Source: REEB85 sp018971455 (lineage in GTDB: Bacteria; Pseudomonadota; Alphaproteobacteria; Acetobacterales; Acetobacteraceae). Taken from it: a stretch of 9,361 nt of DNA. Positions 1 through 9,361 of this stretch are shown here, one piece after another (within the stretch, counting starts at the first letter, position 1; each line of letters starts with the position of its first letter). The notes beneath the pieces were generated by a model. It did no database searches, was not told the origin of the DNA, and saw nothing but the letters and a program-made list of their open reading frames with translations. The stretch lies in assembly GCA_028871195.1 (NCBI GenBank), contig JAGWNT010000120.1:1-9361 (forward strand), read 5' to 3'. Position numbers and translations under genes: made by a program.

Positions 1-2417
<2,417 letters not shown>

Positions 2418-2449
2418 GCCCCGCTCCTATCTGTCTTCGTTCAGCCGAG

Positions 2450-2465
2450 CGGGCCAGATGGCCCG
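2450..2465. repeat. Small GC-rich palindrome in the fic-hsdR spacer
   Basis: CGGGCCA and TGGCCCG flank a two-base centre, giving a near-perfect 16-base palindrome about 33 bases upstream of the hsdR start. No T-run follows on either strand, so it is not a convincing intrinsic terminator. It could be a weak hairpin in the hsdR leader or a protein-binding dyad. Confidence 0.4.
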
Positions 2466-2466
2466 A

Positions 2467-2506
2467 TTGCGGCTCATCGGCGCGCAGCAACCGTCGTTGC
2501 GGCTCA
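2467..2506. repeat. Two copies of TTGCGGCTCA, 30 bases apart
   Basis: The 10-base word TTGCGGCTCA occurs at 2467-2476 and again at 2497-2506, start to start exactly 30 bases, in the spacer between fic and hsdR. The rest of the 139-base spacer shows no gene. Three helical turns of spacing would suit a pair of binding sites on one DNA face, but chance or an old duplication is equally possible. Confidence 0.35.
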
Positions 2507-2556
2507 AATTTGGCGTCTTATGATCCACAACGGCGGTATCCCTTCACCCATGAACC

Positions 2557-3723
2557 TCAAAACGCATCCCGGCCCTCGGCGATGTTCAGCAGTTCCGAGA
2601 AGGCCAGCACCGCTGCCCGCCGTCCGCTAGCCGGACGAATGTCCTTGAGCAGACCTTGCTCCCGTGCGACCCGGATGATCCGGTTGGCAGTCGGCCGCGG
2701 GATATCGACGGTCGAAACGAAGTCCGACGACTTGAAAATCGGCCGCTCGAACATCCAGTCCAACGCACGGACCGCGTATTTCGACCGTATGACATCGACG
2801 ATCCAGTCCTTTCGCTGCCGATAGAGCGACAGGATCGCCTGAGCCTTGCTCTGGTTGGCCTCCGCCTGGGCGATCAGCGCCCGGAGGAAGAACGCGCACC
2901 AGCCCGTCCAGTCTCCGTCGCGAGACACCGCCAGCAGGCGGTCATAGTACTCCCCCCGATGGCTCTCGAGATACTCGCTGACGTAGAAATTGGGGCTCGA
3001 CAGCAGGCCCTTCGATTGCAGGAAAAGCGGCACAATGAGCCGCCCAAGGCGCCCGTTGCCATCGAGGAAGGGATGGATCGCCTCGAATTCGGCGTGCACG
3101 ATGGCAAGCTGCACAAGCAGGTCGTGGGCCGGTGCATGCAGATAGGCTTCCCACGCATCCATGGCCTGCGGCAGGCGATCGGCTCCACACGGGATGAACC
3201 GGGCCGCCTCGATCGGGCTGCCTTCGGGGCCGATCCAGTTCGGGATGCGCCGGTACTCCCCTGGCGCCTTGCTCCGGCCGCGCACGCCCTGCATCAGCAC
3301 GGCGTGGGTTTCCTTGATCAGCCGCTGCGAGAGCGGCAGCGCGTCCAGAAGGCGGGTCGCCGTGCGCAACGCCTTGCGGTAGTTCAGCACCTCCTGGATG
3401 TCGGCGACCTTCTGGGGCGTCCCGTCGCCGGCCGCGCCCTCGGCCTCGTACTCAAGAACCTCGCCCAGCGTGGCCTGGGTGCCCTCGATCCGGCTCGACA
3501 GCACCGCTTCCTGCGACGTCAGCGGCGACAGCAGCACATCCGGGTTCGGTATGCCGAGCAGCACACCTTCATAGCGCGCGATCGCGGCGTTGGCCGGGCC
3601 GATCAGCGGCAGCAACTCCGTCCAGTTCACCGCCGGCGGCGGGAACCCGCCGTCGTGATACTTCACCGGAGCGCCGATGCCGCTCACCGCAGGTTCCTCG
3701 CGCTCATTGGGCGAAGCCCTCAC
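2557..3723 (-). CDS. fic: Fic-domain protein with N-terminal inhibitory motif and C-terminal winged helix
   Basis: Fic proteins usually transfer AMP from ATP to hydroxyl side chains of target proteins; the target here is unknown. The 388-residue product has the full catalytic signature H217-P-F-L-D221-G-N-G-R225-L-G-R228. Its N-terminal half has S76-x-x-x-E80-G81, the self-inhibitory helix motif of class II Fic proteins, whose Glu blocks ATP positioning; no separate antitoxin gene is therefore needed. G155-E-Y-R158 is also typical. Residues about 310-375 look like a winged helix, common in this Fic-DUF4172-like/Huntingtin-interacting group and possibly used for self-regulation. The start used is GTG at 3723, whose GTGA overlaps the stop of a coding-like upstream frame. 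A second GTG at codon 13 (3687) has a better ribosome site, GAGGAA six bases before it, so the true start is open. Fic genes are frequent cargo in type I restriction loci. Confidence 0.9.
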   Translation of the reverse strand: MRASPNEREEPAVSGIGAPVKYHDGGFPPPAVNWTELLPLIGPANAAIARYEGVLLGIPNPDVLLSPLTSQEAVLSSRIEGTQATLGEVLEYEAEGAAGDGTPQKVADIQEVLNYRKALRTATRLLDALPLSQRLIKETHAVLMQGVRGRSKAPGEYRRIPNWIGPEGSPIEAARFIPCGADRLPQAMDAWEAYLHAPAHDLLVQLAIVHAEFEAIHPFLDGNGRLGRLIVPLFLQSKGLLSSPNFYVSEYLESHRGEYYDRLLAVSRDGDWTGWCAFFLRALIAQAEANQSKAQAILSLYRQRKDWIVDVIRSKYAVRALDWMFERPIFKSSDFVSTVDIPRPTANRIIRVAREQGLLKDIRPASGRRAAVLAFSELLNIAEGRDAF

Positions 3724-3891
3724 TCCCGCACCAGGCCCGCCTTGAGCCCGATCTTGCCGCAGAACTCCGACGGCAAGCAGATCCTGCCAGTGGTCGACCG
3801 GCAGGTCGACGCGTTACGGGCCGCTTGCCGAGCTGATGCACGAGAACCAGGGTTCGAACGCGAAGTCCGCACCCATGAGGGCGCGGAGTGC
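3720..3891 (-). pseudogene. Coding-like remnants in the nmad2-fic gap
   Basis: I do not recognise this. Two short frames with almost exclusively G/C third positions lie end to end in different frames. The first runs from the ATG at 3876 to a TAA at 3814-3816 (20 codons, beginning MGADFAFEPWF). The second is coding-like from about 3818 to a TGA at 3720-3722 and ends CGKIGLKAGLVRE. That TGA overlaps the GTG proposed as the start of fic. This pattern suits the 3' end of a gene that once preceded fic and suffered a frameshift and 5' loss. Alternatives are a real protein of about 50 codons starting at GTG 3872, or chance in GC-rich DNA. Confidence 0.3.
3793..3810. repeat. 18-base inverted repeat between nmad2 and fic
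   Basis: GTCGACC and GGTCGAC flank four bases, a perfect 7-base inverted repeat. The overlapping arms CCTGCC (3783-3788) and GGCAGG (3800-3805) can pair as an alternative. It lies about 70 bases upstream of the fic start inside the coding-like remnant. No T-run follows it, so a terminator is unlikely. Function unknown. Confidence 0.35.
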
Positions 3892-3921
3892 TTACCACAA
3901 GATTGTTTGGGTCCGGCCTCA

Positions 3922-4545
3922 TCAGCAGCGCCGGTCGCGGCGCGCTGGAGGGTTACACGCCTCCGCGTTTATCACGGGAACCTCGGATGCCATGACCGGC
4001 ACATCGCTCCTCCGCAGACGGCCCCACAGACTGAGCAGCTCATGCTGCAAATCGTCGCCGTGGTTGACCCGATGCCCGCGGCCCAGAGACTCGATCGACT
4101 GGCGGACGCGCGGGAAGTCAATTTTGTAGCCGAAGGAGCCGGAGGTGCCGAAATAGCGGTAATCGGTGCTCAACGGAACGACCGCGTTCTGGTAGTGCGG
4201 CGGCGCCCCGAGGTCATGCTCCAGAGCACCAGGGTCGTCATGATACAAAGCCCCGACGCGGCGCCGATAGACGGTCTCTACCAGTTCATAGATGCAGTCG
4301 CGGCGGTTCCTGTGGCGTGGACCGCCATAATACCTCTGACCCGACACGATTTCGGTGATGCGCGCGGCGTAAATCAGTCGGTTGTCATTGTAGAGGGTGT
4401 TGCCGGCGAAGCCGAAGATCAGATCGCCGACCGCAGCGCAGCGCCGGATCGCCGGCTTGCAGATCGCCAGCGACAGCAAGCCCTCCTGGTCGCAGGGCGC
4501 GCCACCATTCACGGCCACCAGCTTGTAGACGTAGATCCGGCTCAT
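3922..4545 (-). CDS. Nmad2-like putative nucleotide-modification-associated protein
   Basis: This 207-residue soluble protein resembles the Nmad2 family (nucleotide modification associated domain 2), proposed from gene context to take part in DNA base modification; no reaction has been assigned to the family as far as I know. Conserved-looking blocks are G14-G-A-P-C18, C29-K-P-A-I-R34, G40-D-L-I-F-G-F-A-G48, D54-N-R-L-I-Y59, L125-S-T-D-Y-R-Y-F-G133 and L154-G-R-G-H-R159. There is no signal peptide or membrane segment. The start is an ATG inside an ATGA overlap with the upstream Nmad3-like gene, with GAGGA a few bases before it, so the two are almost certainly translated together. The last 25 residues look unconserved and basic. 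Recognition is by memory of the family's motif pattern; an unnamed DUF of the same fold is the main alternative. Confidence 0.7.
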   Translation of the reverse strand: MSRIYVYKLVAVNGGAPCDQEGLLSLAICKPAIRRCAAVGDLIFGFAGNTLYNDNRLIYAARITEIVSGQRYYGGPRHRNRRDCIYELVETVYRRRVGALYHDDPGALEHDLGAPPHYQNAVVPLSTDYRYFGTSGSFGYKIDFPRVRQSIESLGRGHRVNHGDDLQHELLSLWGRLRRSDVPVMASEVPVINAEACNPPARRDRRC

Positions 4546-5255
4546 GGGTTGTTCCTCGCTATGAGAACTGGCCGTTGGTCTGCCAACCAGGCATGGAAGC
4601 GATCGGGAGCCGGGAACTCCGGCAACCGGGCGCTTCGTTGCAGGTAACCGTCGCGTACCGACAAACCGCCCCAGGCTTCCAGCACGTCATGGCGCACGCG
4701 ATAGGCGCGATCCCGCCATTCGCCGATCGGAATGCAGCGTGCCAGCCGCCCCGAGACGCCCGGGCACCCATGAACGATCACGTCGTCGGCGCCTTCCGGC
4801 AGGATGCGCCGGCCATGCGCGTTGCAGTCGCGCAGCGGCGGCGGCAGGTCGACGGCGAAGCTCAGCCGATCGACCACGAACAGCCCGATCAGTGCGTAGA
4901 CGAGGGAACGGCGGTTCCGCGCATCGGCCAGGCCGGCGTAGAAGACGATCGTGTCGTCCGGCCGCAGCTTCGCGCGCAACTGCTTGCCGCGCTCGCCGCG
5001 GTCTCCATAGGTCAACCGATCGAAATCAGGGTCCAGGTGCATGTGCCGCCCCGCCAGATGATCGGGCAGGCCAGTGCCGAATGGCGCGAGCGCGGGCAGC
5101 AGGTCACGATAGGGCTTTTCCAGGCCGGGATGGACGGGCGTGCCTTCCGGGATGGCGACGTAGGCGAAGGCACCCGTCCGCCCGTCAACCGGGCCGTTCC
5201 AGTTGCCTCCCCCGCCGCTTTGGTCGGCCGCTACGCGTACAAGGAGGGCGGTCAT
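4542..5255 (-). CDS. Nmad3-like putative nucleotide-modification-associated protein
   Basis: The 237-residue product resembles the Nmad3 family, again linked to nucleotide modification only by context. Its pattern is distinctive: an N-terminal strand ending at D11, N18-W-N-G-P-V-D24, V41-H-P-G-L-E-K-P-Y49, the His/Asp-rich H71-M-H-L-D-P-D-F78, L81-T-Y-G-D85-R-G, then D101-T-I-V-F-Y-A-G108 and L118-V-Y-A-L-I-G. The clustered His, Asp and Tyr residues look like a ligand or active site, which is inference. Its ATG overlaps the stop of the 94-codon gene and its TGA overlaps the start of the Nmad2-like gene, each by four bases. GGTGA lies shortly upstream of the start. No membrane segments are seen. 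An uncharacterised family of similar fold is possible; the exact family number is my less certain point. Confidence 0.65.
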   Translation of the reverse strand: MTALLVRVAADQSGGGGNWNGPVDGRTGAFAYVAIPEGTPVHPGLEKPYRDLLPALAPFGTGLPDHLAGRHMHLDPDFDRLTYGDRGERGKQLRAKLRPDDTIVFYAGLADARNRRSLVYALIGLFVVDRLSFAVDLPPPLRDCNAHGRRILPEGADDVIVHGCPGVSGRLARCIPIGEWRDRAYRVRHDVLEAWGGLSVRDGYLQRSARLPEFPAPDRFHAWLADQRPVLIARNNP

Positions 5256-5536
5256 AGGGTTTCACCGTCGCCGTGCCTGTTTGGAGCGCTGAGGCGCCGC
5301 CCCCAGTCTTGCCGACGGTCAAGGGCGGGCGGGGCGAGGCTGGGGGGCGCGGCCTCGTCGTCGGGTGCCGCATCGTCGGGTTCGTCACCGAACACGGCAT
5401 CGAGCGAGGTGGCATAGACGGTCTCGTGGTCGGCGAGGGTGCCGATCTCGGGGAAATCCGGGAAGTCCGGAAGCTCGTCATCGGGGGTGATGCCGTGGGC
5501 TTGCAGGACGTCGAGCGCGGCGGCCACCTTGTCCAT
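5252..5536 (-). CDS. Small acidic protein of unknown function between hsdS and the Nmad pair
   Basis: I do not recognise this 94-residue protein. The first 25 residues (starting MDKVAAALDVLQAHG) can form an amphipathic helix. Next comes an acidic stretch with a Pro/Asp/Phe pattern (residues 19-30), a second likely helix around 33-50, then an Asp/Pro/Ala-rich tail that should be disordered. There are no cysteines and no membrane segment. It starts 16 bases after the hsdS stop without a visible Shine-Dalgarno site, suggesting coupling to hsdS, and its stop overlaps the start of the Nmad3-like gene by four bases. That tight placement, more than its sequence, argues that it is real. An adaptor role or DNA mimicry by the acidic segment would be speculation. 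Confidence 0.6.
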   Translation of the reverse strand: MDKVAAALDVLQAHGITPDDELPDFPDFPEIGTLADHETVYATSLDAVFGDEPDDAAPDDEAAPPSLAPPALDRRQDWGRRLSAPNRHGDGETL

Positions 5537-5552
5537 GGGATGGCGCGCTGGG

Positions 5553-6876
5553 CTACACGGGTGTGTCGGCCAGCGCGGCCTCGGCGTCGCGCACGCGGAG
5601 TTCGCCGGACATCAGTTTGGGCAGGAGGAGGTCGCGGGTGGCGGCGAGTGTCATATTCTCCTGCCTGTTAGCCTCCATGCGATCAATGAGAGGTGCTGTC
5701 GTTTGGTGGAAGGCCTCGATGGGCGCAGAGCCTGAGAGCACTATCTGCGTGGCGCTCACGACCTCGGGGCGGACTGCCGGATAGGCACCGCCGTCAGCGA
5801 GGTGAGAAAGGCGGTCAATGTTCGACGGCGATGTGGCGGCCAAGTAGAGATATTCGCGATAGGTCGGCGCCTTGGGACGCAGTGCAGCAAATCCAGTGCT
5901 ACCTGTCAGGCCGTGTTGGCTGACCATCGCAAATGATCCATTGCCTGGACGGACAGTCCCTACGATCGTGTCGCCGCTTCTGAGGATGCGTTGCGCCCGG
6001 CTAGGCGCGCTGGCGCGGCCGTGTCGTTCAGTAGACTCGATGCTTCCCCATTTGGTGTTCGATAAGTCAACGTACTCTACGTGTTCGGGATAGTTGGCAC
6101 GCGACCAGCTTTCCGGGTTCAGAGTGGCGACGTCCACGAGTGCACGGATTTCCCACCCCTCCGGCTTGTCGTCGTCGTCGAGGCGGGCGGGGAAGAGGGA
6201 CCAGATTTCGGGGGCGAGGTAGGGTTGGCGGCCTTCCTGTTTGGCGCGGGTGGGGCCGAAATCGACGAACCAGTCCTTGAAGATCGCCCGCGCCATCGCC
6301 TCCAACGTCGCGCTCATCCGCCGGTTCAACTCGATCTTGTCGTCGAGGGCGCCGAGTATGGATGCGATGGCATCCTGGTCAGCACGTAGAAATGATGGAA
6401 CCGGCAAGCCCCGGATCGTCGGCATATTGAGCCGCTCTGCAACGGTTCCATCGCGGAAACCATAGAGATGGCTGGATAGCGTATGCGAATTGAGCCAGAA
6501 GCGAAGGAACCGAGCATTTATCTGTGTAGGGTCAGGGCGGATGAGCACCATCCTTTGTCCCAGGCAGACCCGAACGTTTGGAGGCACCTCGGCGGCAATG
6601 CCGAAATACGTACCCTCTCGACTGTACAGTAGGTCACCGAACCGAGGTTCAGCGCGCGCGATCCTCTCCTGATAGGTTTCCTCCGTCACGCAGGCTGCTT
6701 CATGCAACCTGAAGACGCCGCCACGAATGTCCTGCGAGCGGACGACGAGAGGTCCCGAGGCGACGAGTGAGGGGGTCGAGTGCGGACAGTCGAAAACGCC
6801 CACGCATAGGTCATCAAGGCGGCGCCATGGCTTCTGGGTGCGCCATTGCTTTGCGGCAAGCGGGGGATGGACCGGC

Positions 6877-6887
<11 letters not shown>
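5553..6887 (-). CDS. hsdS: Type I restriction-modification specificity subunit (HsdS)
   Basis: HsdS recognises the two halves of the split target site and holds the HsdM and HsdR subunits. I chose the ATG at 6887 (444 residues, beginning MTYKPVHPPL), which overlaps the hsdM stop by 11 bases; an in-frame start at 6950 would add 21 poorly fitting residues and lie deeper in hsdM. The domain order is classical: target recognition domain 1 at about residues 20-165, a central conserved helix at about 175-215 (ILGALDDKIELNRRM, then IFKDWFVDFGPTRAK), target recognition domain 2 at about 245-390, and a final conserved helix near 395-435 ending LLLPKLMSGELRV. The ribosome site is weak, as expected for a coupled gene. 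Both recognition domains look less GC-rich than hsdM, consistent with module exchange. The target sequence cannot be read from the protein. Confidence 0.95.
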
Positions 6888-8487
<1,600 letters not shown>

Positions 8488-8506
8488 GCGTGGTCCTTCG
8501 TTGTGC

Positions 8507-8537
8507 CGAACGCGCGGTCGGAGGCGCAGCGCGTTCG
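8507..8537. promoter_or_regulatory. Perfect 9-base dyad in the hsdM leader
   Basis: CGAACGCGC (8507-8515) and GCGCGTTCG (8529-8537) are exact reverse complements with 13 bases between them. The proximal arm ends 19 bases before the hsdM ATG and 8 bases before its ribosome site. It could be an operator for the neighbouring XRE-type regulator or an mRNA hairpin affecting hsdM translation. A shorter dyad, GCGCA-TCA-TGCGC, lies at 8551-8563. The repeat is certain; the role is inferred. Confidence 0.45.
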
Positions 8538-8600
8538 AGGGCATACACTTGCGCATCATGCGCTGCTACCCGTTGCTGGGCTACCCAAGGTTAGAGTTTT

Positions 8601-8629
8601 CGGATTTCTTCCGGCATCGGAATATTATC
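8601..8629 (-). promoter_or_regulatory. AT-rich patch with -10-like box and CGGA/TCCG dyads, candidate hsdM promoter
   Basis: In a GC-rich setting this is the most AT-rich piece of the leader. Read on the minus strand it has GATAAT (8624-8629), five of six matches to the sigma-70 -10 consensus, but I find no good -35 box at normal spacing. Beside it TTCCG-GCAT-CGGAA (8609-8622) forms an inverted repeat, and a further CGGA at 8601-8604 makes a CGGA/TCCG/CGGA series. This fits a regulated promoter with an operator but is weak evidence. Confidence 0.3.
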
Positions 8630-8712
8630 GCTTTTCAGGAGCGCGTGGCCGCTCTGTAACCCGGTGGCGGCCTGGCCGAGCGGTGATGCCGCGATGGCCG
8701 GAGCCAGAACGC

Positions 8713-8742
8713 AAAACCCCCCGCTCCGGTTGGAGCGGGGGG
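8713..8742 (-). terminator. Intrinsic terminator of the regulator gene
   Basis: An 11-base perfect stem (8717-8727 paired with 8732-8742, with a run of six C against six G) closes a GGTT loop and on the minus strand is followed at once by TTTT (8713-8716) and G. It lies 18 bases after the regulator stop. It should separate the regulator transcript from hsdM, so hsdM needs its own promoter in 8488-8712. Confidence 0.85.
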
Positions 8743-8759
8743 CTTGCAGAGGGCGGCCT

Positions 8760-9361
8760 TTAGGTTTCAGGCCGCCAGGATGCGACGACGCGGCCGAGCA
8801 GGCTGACGCCGTCAGTGACGGTCCGCCCACGCGCCGGCCCTTGCGTGAGGGCGGGCTGATGATCAGCGGAGCCATCGGCCAGCCGCTGGAACAGGGTGTG
8901 CCCGCGGTGATGGCGTACCTCACACACGTCGATGATAACGCCCTGGCCGCGCGCGATACGCAGGACGACGCGGCATCCTGCGGGCAGGATGGGGTCGCCT
9001 GGCACCGGCGGGGCGCAGACCAGCAGGCTGCCGGCGGGGTAGGCCCGTCCGACACCGGCCGCCGCGACCCGCACGACGAACAGCCCATCCTGGCGCGGCA
9101 CCAGAGTGCGCGGGACGAGGATGCTGGCCGCGCCCGCCGGGTGCGAGTGCCGCGCGGCCGCCGGCCGTCCACCCCCCGTCTCGGCCGTGACCGGCAGGGC
9201 GCGGTGGGTGGCCAGGACATCCCGCCAGAGCGCCTGGTCGGCGCTGGCGGGCTGGGCGGGAACCAGCAGGGAGTTGACGGCATCGAGCGAGAGCGCCTTG
9301 GCGATCTTCTCGAGGGTTCCCTGCGACAGGGAGGCGGAGTGGCCGTTGAGGAAGTTGTAGA
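8760..9361 (-). CDS. XRE-like regulator with degenerate LexA/S24-type C-terminal domain, 5' end cut
   Basis: The frame is open from the right edge to a TAA at 8760-8762, 199 codons visible. The start lies outside the window, so a GTG at 9101 is probably internal. The visible N-terminal end reads YNFLNGHSASLSQGTLEKIA, which matches the recognition and closing helices of an XRE helix-turn-helix. After a linker rich in Ala and Pro, the C-terminal part has the layout of the S24/LexA fold: a VRVAAAGVGRAYPAGSLLV segment (codons around 9069-9015) and HTLFQRL (8900-8880). Where active proteins have the Ser of a G-D-S-M motif, this one has Gly (codon 9054-9056). Where the catalytic Lys is expected, there is Gln (8886-8888). 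Self-cleavage is therefore unlikely. It may be a phage-repressor-type regulator controlling itself or the hsdM operon; the terminator separates the transcripts. Confidence 0.75.
   Translation of the reverse strand, partial: YNFLNGHSASLSQGTLEKIAKALSLDAVNSLLVPAQPASADQALWRDVLATHRALPVTAETGGGRPAAARHSHPAGAASILVPRTLVPRQDGLFVVRVAAAGVGRAYPAGSLLVCAPPVPGDPILPAGCRVVLRIARGQGVIIDVCEVRHHRGHTLFQRLADGSADHQPALTQGPARGRTVTDGVSLLGRVVASWRPET

Noticed and set aside
3704..3922. A 72-codon minus-strand frame between nmad2 and fic
   Set aside because: Its product is Arg/Ser/Pro-rich, and the high third-position GC falls in the other two frames of the same strand.
2656..4647. A 663-codon open frame on the plus strand
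   Set aside because: It runs antisense across fic, the gap and the Nmad2-like gene, has low-complexity Arg-rich sequence and no recognisable domain.
8713..8742. CRISPR-like or mobile-element end
   Set aside because: The repeat is a single stem-loop with a T-run on the minus strand right after a stop codon, so a terminator explains it. I saw no repeat-spacer series, transposase or terminal inverted repeats elsewhere in the window.
8591..9283. A 230-codon minus-strand frame overlapping the regulator
   Set aside because: Its sequence is Ser/Arg/Pro-rich, it crosses the strong terminator, and the alternative frame gives a clear helix-turn-helix plus S24-like layout.

Overview
The window is a GC-rich stretch (hand-counted 60-base lines run from about 55% to 68% G+C), with mostly G/C third codon positions. 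It most resembles an alphaproteobacterium, possibly of the Rhodospirillales/Acetobacteraceae type; this is an impression from composition and protein style, not a taxonomic assignment. Every gene I can support lies on the minus strand, so the locus reads from right to left. Long plus-strand open frames opposite these genes are composition shadows.

Layout in transcription order: (1) a transcriptional regulator cut by the right edge, with an XRE-type helix-turn-helix end and a LexA/S24-like C-terminal domain, closed by a strong intrinsic terminator at 8713-8742; (2) about 225 bases of leader with an AT-rich patch and a perfect 9-base inverted repeat just before hsdM; (3) hsdM, the type I DNA methyltransferase subunit, overlapping (4) hsdS, the specificity subunit, by 11 bases; (5) a 94-codon acidic protein of unknown function; (6) and (7) two genes resembling the nucleotide-modification-associated domain families Nmad3 and Nmad2. 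Genes 5, 6 and 7 are joined by 4-base stop/start overlaps. Then come (8) a 198-base stretch with frameshifted coding-like pieces; (9) a Fic-domain AMP-transferase-like gene with its own inhibitory motif; (10) a 139-base spacer with a small palindrome and direct repeats; and (11) hsdR, the type I restriction/translocase subunit, cut by the left edge.

Together this is a type I restriction-modification locus. HsdM and HsdS would methylate the host recognition site, and HsdR would join them to translocate along and cut unmethylated DNA. The unusual part is the cargo between hsdS and hsdR: an unknown small protein, the coupled Nmad3-like/Nmad2-like pair and the Fic gene. The two Nmad-like proteins share a similar short motif and may be distant paralogues. 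I infer that they add a second layer, either modified-base handling or sensing of modified phage DNA. The Fic protein would be a toxin-like, self-inhibited effector. The regulator next door lacks both residues expected for LexA-type self-cleavage.
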